Below are positions 7,146 to 15,539 of a DNA stretch of 15,539 bases, piece by piece. The stretch is from CAYRHS01 sp964424125. Lineage in GTDB: Bacteria > Actinomycetota > Acidimicrobiia > IMCC26256 > JAOSJL01. Position 1 is the first letter of the stretch. The number at the start of each line of letters is the position of its first letter. Below the pieces are notes generated by a model. That model had not been told where the DNA came from and made no database searches. It saw nothing but the letters and a program-made list of their open reading frames with translations. Position numbers and translations under genes: made by a program. The stretch spans positions 1 to 15,539 of the forward strand of contig CAYRHS010000071.1 of the NCBI GenBank assembly GCA_964424125.1, given 5' to 3'.

Positions 7146-7574
7146 GTGTCCGAACCCACCGTGTGGTGCCCGTCGTGTGGCGCCGAGTACGTCGCAGGCA
7201 CGACTCGCTGCGCCGAGTGTCGCGTCGCGCTGGTCGGCGAACCTCCCGGCGACGAGGTCGAGCTCGAGGAGTCGCCGCCGCTGGTCGAGATGGGCACCTG
7301 GCCCCTCGTCCAGGCGATGCTGCTGCGTCGGCGACTCGAGGACGCGGGCATCTCGGTGTTCCTCGACCGCCGCCGCGGTGCGGGCACCCTGTTCGTGGGC
7401 GACGAGCAGGCCGACTTCGCCGACGCCGTCATCCGGGAGATCGACGTCGACGACGAGTCGCCGATGACGACCGAGGACGTCCTCGACCAGCTCGACGAGC
7501 GCCTGGCCCAGGCCGCCGGGCTGCTGGAGGAGCTCCGCCTGCGCGTCGAGCTCGGGACCGCCGAGACGGATTGA
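7146..7574 (+). CDS. Small zinc-ribbon protein with DUF2007-like segment, function unknown
   Basis: This 142-residue soluble protein begins at GTG 7146 (SD AAGGA 10 nt upstream). It opens with a likely zinc ribbon: C8-P-S-C11 and C22-A-E-C25. The next part (about 46-85, LVEMGTWPLVQAMLLRRRLEDAGISVFLD and beyond) resembles the small DUF2007-type putative signal-transducing fold, in which a chain pairs with a helix reading LEDAGI. This is my recognition by pattern, not a database hit. The C-terminus (about 105-135) is acidic and Leu-rich and could form a coiled coil. There is no membrane segment. It stands alone between rimO (divergent) and moaA (convergent), so context gives no function. Codon use is like its neighbours. 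Confidence 0.8.
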   Translation: MSEPTVWCPSCGAEYVAGTTRCAECRVALVGEPPGDEVELEESPPLVEMGTWPLVQAMLLRRRLEDAGISVFLDRRRGAGTLFVGDEQADFADAVIREIDVDDESPMTTEDVLDQLDERLAQAAGLLEELRLRVELGTAETD

Positions 7575-7593
7575 CCGCTCGGACCAGCGTGCT

Positions 7594-7622
7594 CGCCGCC
7601 CCGGCACCACCACCGGGCGGCG
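7594..7622. terminator. Bidirectional terminator hairpin between the zinc-ribbon gene and moaA
   Basis: CGCCGCCCCGG (7594-7604) pairs with CCGGGCGGCG (7613-7622) over 10 bp with one bulged C and an 8-nt loop. It fills the gap between two convergent stop codons (7574 and 7632), so it could end transcription from both sides. There is no T-tract, as is usual for high-GC actinobacterial terminators. Confidence 0.6.
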
Positions 7623-7631
7623 CCGTCAGGC

Positions 7632-8618
7632 TCAGCCGCCGATCTGGCTCATCGAGCGTGCAGGACGTACGAAATCGACCCGGCCGATGTGGTGGCCCGC
7701 CCACTTCGTGCCGACGGCGCACTCGATCAGGTCGGCGAGCTCGGCGTCGCTGCCGCCGGATCGCAGCACCTCGCGGAGGTCGAACTCCTCGAGGGCGAAG
7801 AGGCACGTGCGGAACTTCCCCTCCGCCGTCACCCGCACGCGGTCGCAACGGTCGCAGAACGGTTCGCTGACACTGCTGATGACGCCGACCTCTCCGGCAC
7901 CGTCCCGGTACCGGTAGCGGGTGGCGGGCTCGTCGGCGTCGCCGTCGAGCGCCTCGAGCGGGAAGACCTCGTCGATGCGAGCGAGCACCTCCTGGCTCGG
8001 GACGACCGCCTGCCTGTTCCACCGGCCCTCGGCGTCGAGCGGCATGAACTCGATGTAGCGCACGGTGACCCCTCGCTCCCGGCCGAACGCGGCGAGCTCG
8101 ACGACCTCGGAGTCGTTGACGTCCCGCATCACCACACAGTTGACCTTGACCGGATCGAGCCCCTCCGCCCGGGCGGCGTCAATCCCGGCCAGGACCTGGT
8201 CGAGACCGTCGCGGCGCGTGAGCCGGCGGAACGTCTCCGGGTCGAGCGTGTCCAGCGAGACGTTGATCCGACGCAGGCCGGCAGCGGCGAGCGGTGCCGC
8301 CATCGACCCGAGCTGCATCCCGTTGGTGGTCATGGCCACGTCGACACCGAGTGGCGCCACGAGCTCCACCAACCGCGGGAGGTGGGCCCGGACGAGCGGC
8401 TCCCCACCCGTGATGCGGAGGCTGCGGATCCCGAACCACTCGACGCACACCCCGGCGATCCGTGCCTGCTCCTCGTAGGTGAGCAGCTCCTGGCGCGGCA
8501 GCCAGCGGAGCCCCTCCTCCGGCATGCAGTAGGTGCAGCGGAGGTTGCACCGGTCCGTCACCGACATACGCAGATCGGTGACCTGCCGACCGAACGGGTC
8601 GATCAACGGCTCCGCCAC
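7632..8618 (-). CDS. moaA: GTP 3',8-cyclase MoaA (molybdenum cofactor biosynthesis)
   Basis: This radical-SAM enzyme converts GTP to 3',8-cyclo-GTP, the first committed step of molybdopterin synthesis. The 328 residues equal the family length. Cluster cysteines are C24, C28, C31 (CNLRCTYC) and C255, C258, C272 (CDRC...TCLF). TGGEPLVR and the obligatory C-terminal Gly-Gly (MSQIGG) are also present. The start GTG 8618 is chosen because GAGG (8629-8626) lies 7 nt upstream and the cysteine numbering then matches known MoaA proteins; GTG 8624 would abut the SD. The open frame extends far upstream but overlaps the divergent mobB and is not coding. It stands alone on this strand. The molybdenum hydroxylase operon begins 74 nt away on the other strand, so its product probably feeds that enzyme. 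Confidence 0.95.
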   Translation of the reverse strand: MAEPLIDPFGRQVTDLRMSVTDRCNLRCTYCMPEEGLRWLPRQELLTYEEQARIAGVCVEWFGIRSLRITGGEPLVRAHLPRLVELVAPLGVDVAMTTNGMQLGSMAAPLAAAGLRRINVSLDTLDPETFRRLTRRDGLDQVLAGIDAARAEGLDPVKVNCVVMRDVNDSEVVELAAFGRERGVTVRYIEFMPLDAEGRWNRQAVVPSQEVLARIDEVFPLEALDGDADEPATRYRYRDGAGEVGVISSVSEPFCDRCDRVRVTAEGKFRTCLFALEEFDLREVLRSGGSDAELADLIECAVGTKWAGHHIGRVDFVRPARSMSQIGG

Positions 8619-8681
8619 GGGCACACCTCGAAGTTCGACTGCCCGGTCACGGTAGCGTCCGTCGTGTCTGCGGACGAGTGC

Positions 8682-8687
8682 GGGAGG
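8682..8687 (+). promoter_or_regulatory. Ribosome binding site deciding the mobB start
   Basis: GGGAGG lies 5 nt before GTG 8693. The upstream in-frame GTG at 8678 would place this sequence inside the coding region and has no SD of its own, so 8693 is preferred. Confidence 0.7.
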
Positions 8688-8692
8688 AAACC

Positions 8693-9321
8693 GTGGAGCG
8701 GGTCGTCGGCATCGTCGGCAGCAGCGGGGCGGGGAAGACCGCGCTGCTGGAACGGCTTGCGCCGGCCTTGCGGCGACGGGGCTTGACGGTCGGGTGCCTG
8801 AAGCACGCGCACGCCGGGTTCGACCTGGACCGCGAGGGGAGCGACTCCGCCCGGGTCCTCGCCGCAGGCGCCGACGCAACGGCGGTGGTCGGCGGCGGAC
8901 GCATGTTCGTGGCCGAGTCCTCGCCGGAAGGTCCCGAGGCCGCCCTGGTGCGCCTGGCCCATTGCGATGTCGTCCTCGTCGAGGGCTACCACGACGCCGA
9001 CTGGCCCAAGATCGTCGTCAGCCGAGCCGGGATCGAGGACCGCTCCGTGCGGGGGCCGATCCTGGAGCGCGTGCACCTCGAAGAGGGCGGGCAGCTCCCC
9101 GACGCGGTGCTCGACGGGCTCGTCGCCGCGATCCTCATCCCCGAGGAGCACGAGCCGGACGTTCGGCTGCTCGTGGACGGAACCCCGGTACCGCTGGCGC
9201 GCTTTGCCCGGGAGATCGTCTCCGGGACGGTGCTCGGCATGGTGCGCACGCTCAAGGGCGTCGTCGAGCCTCACGTCGTCGAGCTCGCGATTCGAGCCGA
9301 GCGCGCCGAGCCGGACGAGTC

Positions 9322-9325
<4 letters not shown>
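8693..9325 (+). CDS. mobB: MobB-type P-loop protein with an extra C-terminal domain
   Basis: MobB proteins bind GTP and help attach or deliver the nucleotide form of molybdenum cofactor. The 210 residues begin with VVGIVGSSGAGKT, a Walker A loop at 9-16. KHAHAGFDLDREGSDSAR (38-54), a MobB hallmark, and VLVEGYH (94-100) follow. After about residue 155 comes a segment not found in minimal MobB: VDGTPVPLARFAREIVSGT, then VLGMVRTLKGV and VVELAIRA. It looks like a small alpha/beta domain seen fused to, or beside, some molybdenum-cofactor proteins. It is the first gene of the rightward operon; its TGA overlaps the GTG of the PLP enzyme (GTGA). A weak TANNNT box (TAGCGT, 8653-8658) could serve as -10. 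The MobB assignment is good; its partner nucleotide transferase is not in the window. Confidence 0.85.
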
Positions 9326-10844
<1,519 letters not shown>

Positions 10845-10848
<4 letters not shown>

Positions 10849-10873
10849 CATTTTGTTGAAACCGCGGGAACCT
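10845..10873 (+). promoter_or_regulatory. Possible internal promoter before the molybdenum hydroxylase gene
   Basis: TTGACA (10845-10850), overlapping the TGA of the PLP gene, is a perfect -35. GAACCT (10868-10873) after a 17-nt spacer is only a weak -10. The AT-rich block here is unusual for the region. This 45-nt gap is the widest in the operon. Confidence 0.3.
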
Positions 10874-10893
10874 GCGGCCGAGGAAGAGCGCAC

Positions 10894-13473
10894 ATGCCCG
10901 CCACCACGACGATCACCTTCGAGCTCAACGGCCGACCGTGTGAGGTCCGCGGGGACCATCCCCATCTGCTCGCCGCGCTGCGCGACGAGCTGCACGTCCT
11001 CTCCCCCAAGGACGGCTGCGCGCCCTCGGGTCAGTGCGGATGCTGCACCGTGCTCCTCGACGGCAAGGCGCAGGTGAGCTGTCAGATCCCACTCGAGAAG
11101 GCAACCGGGCGCTCGATCACCACGCTGGAGGGCATCGACGCGGACGAGCGCGAGCGCTTCGCCGCCGCCTTCGGGGCCCGCGGCGCGCTGCAGTGCGGCT
11201 TCTGCACGCCCGGGATCGTCGTGCGCACCAAGGCCCTCCTCGACAAGAAGGGGGCCGCCCTCGACCGGCGGACCGCGGCACGCCATCTCGGGGCGCACCT
11301 GTGCCGCTGCACCGGATACGTGAAGATCCTCGACGCGATCGAGGATCTCGCCGCGGGACGTGACGTGGAATCCGTCGCGGTCGGGCGGATCGGGACCAGC
11401 GGGACGCGTTACCAGAGCGCCGAGCTCACGCTGGGCGACAAGTCCTACGTCGACGATCTGTACCCGCCGGGTGTGCTGCACGGCGTGCTCCGCCTCGCGG
11501 ACCACGCACGCGCCGACGTCGAGAAGATCGACGTCTCCGCGGCGCAGGCCGTCGAGGGGGTCGAGGCGGTGCTCACCGCTTCCGACGTTCCAGGCGAGCT
11601 CCGGATCGGTCTCATCCACAAGGACTGGCCGGTGTTCATCCCCGAGGGTGGCCGGACCTCGTACCTCGGTGACGTCATCGCCCTGGTCGTGGCGGCCGAC
11701 CGCGAGACGGCTCGACGCGCGGCGCGGCTCGTCGAGGTCGACTACCGGCCCCTGCGCCCGATCGTCGACCCGATCACGGCGATCGACGACGAGGACGCGG
11801 TGTGGGGACTCGAGGGCAACGTGTTGTCCCGCTCCACCTACGCGCGCGGCGATGTCGACGACGCGCTCGCGCAGTCGGCGCACGTCGTCCACGAGGTCTT
11901 CCAGACCCAGCGCGTCGAGCACGCCTACCTCGAGCCCGAGTCGACGCTCGCCGTCCCGAACGAGGACGGCACGCTGCACGTCTACTCGGGAGGGCAGGGC
12001 ATCTGGGACGACCGAAACCAGATCGCACGGGTGCTGGGCGAGACACCGGACGCGGTCACCGTCGAGCTGGTCTCGAACGGCGGAGCGTTCGGCGGCAAAG
12101 AGGACATGAGCGTCCAGGCGCAGACCGCCCTCGCGGCTCGATTGCTCGGGCGGCCCGTGAAGTGCACCCTCTCGCGCGAGGAGTCGTTCCTCTTGCACCC
12201 GAAGCGCCACCCGATCCGGACCGAGGCGTGGGCCGGATGCGACGAGGACGGGAAGCTGACCGGGATGCGGACCCGGATGATCGGTGACTCGGGCCCGTAC
12301 GCGTCCGTGGGCATGAAGGTCCTCGAACGAGCCGCCGGACACGCGAGTGGTGCGTACGTCTTCGACGCGCTCGACGTCGAGGCCGTCGCGGTGCGAACGA
12401 ACAACAGCGTCTGCGGCGCGTTCCGCGGCTTCGGTGCCAACCAGGCGCAGTTCGCGATGGAAGGTCTCGTCGACCGGCTCGCCGAGCAGGTGGGCATCGA
12501 CGGCTGGGAGATGCGCGCGCGCAACGTGGTGGAGCCCGACACGATCTGGGGGCCGGGCCAGCGCATGGACGACGGCGCGCGCGGCGCCCGCCAGTGTCTC
12601 GAGGCCGTGCGGGAGCCTCACCGGGCGGCGCGCGCGGCGGGCAAGCGCGTGGGGCTCGGGCTCGGCATCAAGAACTCCGGGCTCGGCAACGGCTTCCTCG
12701 AGATCGCCCGCGCGTTGGTGCGCTTCGAGGACGACGGGACGGTCGAGGTGCGGCACTGCTGGACCGAGATGGGCCAGGGCATCCACACCGTCGCCGCGCA
12801 GGTCGCCGCGACCGAGCTCGGTGTGGAGCCGGAGCGGATCCGCGTCGTGGTCGACACCACACGGGAGCTCGGCGCTGGTCAGACGACGGGGTCTCGGGGC
12901 ACGCTCATGGGTGCGGGCGCCATCGCCGCCGCGTGCGAGGAAGCGAGGCGCGACGGGTGCCGCTCCGGCATCGACTACGAGGGCGAGTATCGCGTCGACT
13001 GGACGAACCGTCTCGAGGACGACGTCGAGGAACCCGTCATCCACTCGACGTTCGGCTTCGCGGCCCAGCTCGTGATCTGCGACCCGGACCACGGCACGAT
13101 CGAGCGGGTCGTGGCCGCGCACGACGTCGGCAAGGCTGTGAACCCGATGCTCTGCGAGGGCCAGATCGAGGGTGCCGTGCACATGGGGCTCGGCTACGCG
13201 CTCTCCGAGCAGTTCCCCTGCGACTCCCAGGGGCGTCCCACCAACACGACGTTGCGCAGCCTCGAGATCATCCGGCCGAAGGACATGCCCCCGGTGGACG
13301 TGATCCTCGTGGAGGCACCGCAGCCGAGGGCACCGTACGGCATCAAGGGCGTCGGCGAGATCGGGCTCGTCCCGACCGCGGGTGCCGTGGCCGCGGCCTA
13401 TCACGCCCTCGACGGACGCTGGCGAGGGACCCTGCCGCTCGCCCCACCCGATCCCGCAGCCCCCGCGGACTGA
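10894..13473 (+). CDS. Fused [2Fe-2S]/molybdopterin hydroxylase, selenium-dependent xanthine dehydrogenase-like
   Basis: This molybdenum hydroxylase probably oxidises a purine or similar N-heterocycle. Residues 1-75 form a plant-type [2Fe-2S] domain (C42, C48, C51, C63). Residues 76-155 form the second [2Fe-2S] domain (C101, C104, C137, C139). Residues 175-859 form the molybdopterin domains, with GGAFGGKEDM (396-405), CGAFRGFGANQ (507-517), EMGQGIHT (625-632) and the catalytic Glu822 in KGVGEIG. Overall length and fusion order match the 850-900-residue class named selenium-dependent xanthine dehydrogenase. Whether selenium is used cannot be seen. No FAD domain is fused and no FAD subunit gene is in the window, so the electron acceptor is unknown. 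The first cluster has C-x5-C with an extra Cys50, instead of the usual C-x4-C. The start is ATG 10894 with SD GAGGAAG (10880-10886). The stop TGA is followed, in the same frame, by the amidohydrolase. Confidence 0.92.
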   Translation: MPATTTITFELNGRPCEVRGDHPHLLAALRDELHVLSPKDGCAPSGQCGCCTVLLDGKAQVSCQIPLEKATGRSITTLEGIDADERERFAAAFGARGALQCGFCTPGIVVRTKALLDKKGAALDRRTAARHLGAHLCRCTGYVKILDAIEDLAAGRDVESVAVGRIGTSGTRYQSAELTLGDKSYVDDLYPPGVLHGVLRLADHARADVEKIDVSAAQAVEGVEAVLTASDVPGELRIGLIHKDWPVFIPEGGRTSYLGDVIALVVAADRETARRAARLVEVDYRPLRPIVDPITAIDDEDAVWGLEGNVLSRSTYARGDVDDALAQSAHVVHEVFQTQRVEHAYLEPESTLAVPNEDGTLHVYSGGQGIWDDRNQIARVLGETPDAVTVELVSNGGAFGGKEDMSVQAQTALAARLLGRPVKCTLSREESFLLHPKRHPIRTEAWAGCDEDGKLTGMRTRMIGDSGPYASVGMKVLERAAGHASGAYVFDALDVEAVAVRTNNSVCGAFRGFGANQAQFAMEGLVDRLAEQVGIDGWEMRARNVVEPDTIWGPGQRMDDGARGARQCLEAVREPHRAARAAGKRVGLGLGIKNSGLGNGFLEIARALVRFEDDGTVEVRHCWTEMGQGIHTVAAQVAATELGVEPERIRVVVDTTRELGAGQTTGSRGTLMGAGAIAAACEEARRDGCRSGIDYEGEYRVDWTNRLEDDVEEPVIHSTFGFAAQLVICDPDHGTIERVVAAHDVGKAVNPMLCEGQIEGAVHMGLGYALSEQFPCDSQGRPTNTTLRSLEIIRPKDMPPVDVILVEAPQPRAPYGIKGVGEIGLVPTAGAVAAAYHALDGRWRGTLPLAPPDPAAPAD

Positions 13474-13479
13474 CATCCG

Positions 13480-14496
13480 GTGCCAGCCACGACGCCGGGA
13501 CTCGTCTGCGGGCATCACCACCTCTACTCGTCGCTCGCTCGTGGGATGCCGCCCCCGCCGCGGGTCCCGACGAGCTTCGCCGAGATCCTCGAGCTCGTGT
13601 GGTGGCGCCTGGACCGGGCCCTGGACCTGGAGTCGATCCGCTGGTCGGCGCGGCTCGGCGCGCTCGAGGCGCTCGAAGCAGGCACGACCGCGATCGTCGA
13701 CCACCACGCCTCACCCGGCGCCATCGAGGGCTCGCTCGACGTCATCGCGGCCGCCTGCGCAGAGGTCGGCGTGCGCAGCGTGTGCTGCTACGAGGTGACC
13801 GACCGCAACGGGCTCGACGGCGCGAAGCAGGGGCTCGCCGAGAACGAACGGTTCCTGCGCGCCGGTGGCCGAGGACTCGTGGGCGCCCACGCGTGCTTCA
13901 CGCTCTCCGACGAGACGCTCGACGCCGTCTGCGGGCTCGCCGACGACCTCGGAGTCGGGGTGCACATCCACGTCGCCGAGGACCTCGTCGACGTGGAGGC
14001 CGGCGCGCGACTCGTGTCGCGAGCGCGACCGGACTGGCTCCTCGCGCACTGCGTGCACCTCGACCGCGAGCTGCCGGGCACGATCGCGCACAATCCCCGA
14101 TCGAACATGAACAACGCGGTGGGGTACGCGCACCCGATGCGTCGGCCCAACCGGATCGTCCTCGGCACGGACGGCATCGGCGGCGACATGCTCGAGGAAT
14201 TCCGGGTCGCCTTCGCTCGGTTGCGGGAGGACGACGTCACCGCCGGCCCCCAGACCGCGTGGAACTGGCTCGACGCAGGTGCCGATCTCCTCCCCGAGGT
14301 CGCCCTCGACGTCGTGACCTGGTCCTACGAGCCGATGGATCCGTGGCACCTCGCCTACACGCCGGGGGTCCGCCCCCTCCAGGTCGAAGTCGACGGCGAG
14401 ATCGTGCTCGACGACGGACGGGCCACCCGCGTGGATGCGGACGAGATCCGGGCCCGAGCCCGGGAGGAGGCGACGCGGCTGTGGCGGCGGCTGTGA
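13480..14496 (+). CDS. Short SsnA/guanine deaminase-like amidohydrolase lacking the usual N-terminal segment
   Basis: This metal-dependent amidohydrolase (COG0402) deaminates or hydrolyses a heterocycle. All metal-site residues are present: the H-x-H pair within GHHHLYS (11-17), HIHVAED (162-168), H190 (LLAHCVH), HNPRSNMNNAVG (204-215) and Asp231 (LGTDGIGGD). The closest resemblance is to SsnA proteins, which often accompany fused xanthine dehydrogenases. It is short, 338 residues against about 440. The usual first 55-60 residues are absent, because GTG 13480 falls just before PGLVCGHHH. The loop before HNPRSN and the region after residue 250 are also compressed. The C-terminal strands (PLQVEVDGEIVLDDG) remain. 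No SD is visible. The only upstream in-frame codons before the hydroxylase TGA are His and Pro, so no earlier start exists in this frame. It may be a compact working enzyme or a degenerate one. Confidence 0.85.
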   Translation: MPATTPGLVCGHHHLYSSLARGMPPPPRVPTSFAEILELVWWRLDRALDLESIRWSARLGALEALEAGTTAIVDHHASPGAIEGSLDVIAAACAEVGVRSVCCYEVTDRNGLDGAKQGLAENERFLRAGGRGLVGAHACFTLSDETLDAVCGLADDLGVGVHIHVAEDLVDVEAGARLVSRARPDWLLAHCVHLDRELPGTIAHNPRSNMNNAVGYAHPMRRPNRIVLGTDGIGGDMLEEFRVAFARLREDDVTAGPQTAWNWLDAGADLLPEVALDVVTWSYEPMDPWHLAYTPGVRPLQVEVDGEIVLDDGRATRVDADEIRARAREEATRLWRRL

Positions 14497-15494
14497 GCGA
14501 CGCGCGCGTCGCGCTCTACCTGCAGGACGCGCACCCGATCCGCGACGGCATCACCTACGCGCGCCACGCGGAGAAGCGCTGCTTCGAGGCCGTGTGGCAG
14601 GCGGAGAGCCGGCTCGTGCGCGAGGCGACGGTGCCGATGGCGGCCTTTCTGACGGCGACCGAGCGGATCAAGGTGGGGTCGGGCGTCGTCAACAACTGGA
14701 CCCGGAACCCTGCCCTCCTGGCCTCGACCTTCTCCACGCTCGACGACCTCGCACCCGGGCGCGTCATCCTCGGCATCGGCGCCTGGTGGGACCCGCTCGC
14801 CGCGAGGGTCGGGATCCACCGCCACAAGCCCCTCAGGGCGATGCGCGAGACCGTCGAGGCGGTGCGCCGCCTCCTGGCTAACGAGCACGTGACCTACGAC
14901 GGCGAGTTCGTTCACCTCGATGGCGTCGAGCTCGACTACGTCCACCAGGAGCGACGCCCGAAGGACGTACCCATCTACGTCGGCGCGACGGGCATGCGGA
15001 TGATGGAGCTCGCGGGCGAGATCGCTGACGGCGTCGTACTGAACTACCTGGTCTCTCCCGCGTACAACGCGCGGGCGATGGAGCATCTCGCTGTCGGCGC
15101 GGCGCGGTCGGGACGCACCGTCGACGACCTCGATCGACCGCAGCTCATCGTCTGCTCCCTCGACGACGACCGCGACCGCGCCCTGGACGCCGCCCGCCTC
15201 CTCGTGACCCAGTACCTGGGACAGCAACCCCACATCATGTTGGCGTCCGGCGTCCCCGGCGAGCTCCTCGATGACATCGGCCGGGTGCTCACCTGGCCCG
15301 CGACCGACGAGCAGATCGCGGCGGCCGCGAAGCTGGTCCCCGACGACGTCGTACAGATGATCGCGGCGGCAGGAACGACCGAGGAATGCAGGGCCAAGGT
15401 CGCGGAGTACGTCGAGGGCGGCTGCACCTGCCCGATCCTCTACCCGCTCGGTCCCGACGTCGGCGCCATGATCGACGCCTTCGCCGCCGCCTGA
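14493..15494 (+). CDS. Luciferase-like oxidoreductase (LLM class), probably F420-dependent
   Basis: The 333-residue protein belongs to the luciferase-like monooxygenase superfamily, in the group resembling F420-dependent methylenetetrahydromethanopterin reductase. Typical features are an N-terminal strand VALYLQD, VGSGVVNNWTRNPALLAST (61-79), the flavin-fold segment APGRVILGIGAWWDPLA (87-103), the LRAMRETVEAVRRLL helix, VPIYVGATGMRMMELAGEIADGVVLN in the later barrel, and C-terminal TTEECRAKVAEYVEGGCTCPI. The start GTG 14493 overlaps the amidohydrolase stop (GTGA). GTG 14481, 10 nt after GGAGGAGG (14463-14470), is an alternative that adds four residues. It could reduce or oxidise a pathway intermediate using F420 or FMN. 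Cofactor and substrate are inferred only from family and from the apparent actinobacterial origin. Confidence 0.85.
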   Translation: MSDARVALYLQDAHPIRDGITYARHAEKRCFEAVWQAESRLVREATVPMAAFLTATERIKVGSGVVNNWTRNPALLASTFSTLDDLAPGRVILGIGAWWDPLAARVGIHRHKPLRAMRETVEAVRRLLANEHVTYDGEFVHLDGVELDYVHQERRPKDVPIYVGATGMRMMELAGEIADGVVLNYLVSPAYNARAMEHLAVGAARSGRTVDDLDRPQLIVCSLDDDRDRALDAARLLVTQYLGQQPHIMLASGVPGELLDDIGRVLTWPATDEQIAAAAKLVPDDVVQMIAAAGTTEECRAKVAEYVEGGCTCPILYPLGPDVGAMIDAFAAA

Positions 15495-15522
15495 GCGACG
15501 CATCGCCGGAGAGGTTGACGAA

Positions 15523-15539
15523 ATGTTGATCGCGCTGGG
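15523..15539 (+). CDS. Start of a further operon gene (only about five codons visible)
   Basis: ATG 15523 begins MLIAL and is preceded by a strong SD GGAGAGG (15508-15514) with an 8-nt spacer, 28 nt after the stop of the luciferase-like gene. The spacing and SD make it a likely continuation of the operon. Nothing can be said of its function. Confidence 0.5.

Noticed and set aside
8625..8879. A longer moaA start overlapping mobB.
   Set aside because: The extension is Arg/Pro/Ala-rich shadow sequence; SD spacing and cysteine numbering point to GTG 8618.
13471..13473. TGA of the hydroxylase read as selenocysteine, given the selenium-linked family name.
   Set aside because: Selenium in that family is a labile cofactor, not selenocysteine. 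The downstream hairpin lacks SECIS loop features, and the position is a natural C-terminus.

Overview
The window is very GC-rich, densely coded chromosomal DNA, probably from an actinobacterium. The evidence is frequent GTG starts, an actinobacterial-type LexA operator in front of recA, a luciferase-like oxidoreductase of the F420-using type, and the rimO-pgsA-cinA ... recA neighbourhood common in Actinomycetota. A lineage such as Acidimicrobiia is possible, but the sequence alone does not settle it. I see no RNA genes, insertion sequences, prophage genes or CRISPR arrays.

Left part (1-7092), housekeeping. The 5' two thirds of recA runs leftward out of the window. Its promoter (782-810) carries a LexA box inside the -35/-10 spacer. 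Two rightward cell-wall genes follow: a DacB/PBP4-type peptidase S13 (798-2285) and an L,D-transpeptidase with a peptidoglycan-binding domain (2444-3358). Facing them is a tight leftward operon, read from 7092 down to 3384: rimO (ribosomal protein S12 methylthiotransferase), pgsA (phosphatidylglycerophosphate synthase-like), cinA, and a ThpR-type RNA 2',3'-cyclic phosphodiesterase. Its junctions are a 4-nt overlap, a 7-nt gap and a 14-nt overlap.

Middle (7093-9325). A small zinc-ribbon protein of unknown function (7146-7574) converges on moaA (8618-7632, minus), with a strong hairpin between them. moaA makes the first intermediate of molybdenum cofactor. Divergent from it is a MobB-type P-loop protein (8693-9325) with an additional C-terminal domain.

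Right part (8693-15539), the most interesting region. mobB starts a compact rightward operon: MobB, then a 508-residue fold-type II PLP enzyme of unknown reaction (GTGA overlap), then an 859-residue fused [2Fe-2S]/molybdopterin hydroxylase resembling the so-called selenium-dependent xanthine dehydrogenases. Next come an unusually short SsnA-like amidohydrolase, a luciferase-like (F420/FMN) oxidoreductase (GTGA overlap) and the first codons of another gene. The layout suggests a dedicated pathway for oxidising and opening a purine-like or other N-heterocycle, with the cofactor-maturation gene built into the operon. The substrate, the electron acceptor of the hydroxylase (it has no FAD domain) and the PLP step are unknown. 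The hydroxylase and amidohydrolase genes share one reading frame and are separated by a single TGA plus two codons, while the amidohydrolase lacks the usual N-terminal segment of its family.
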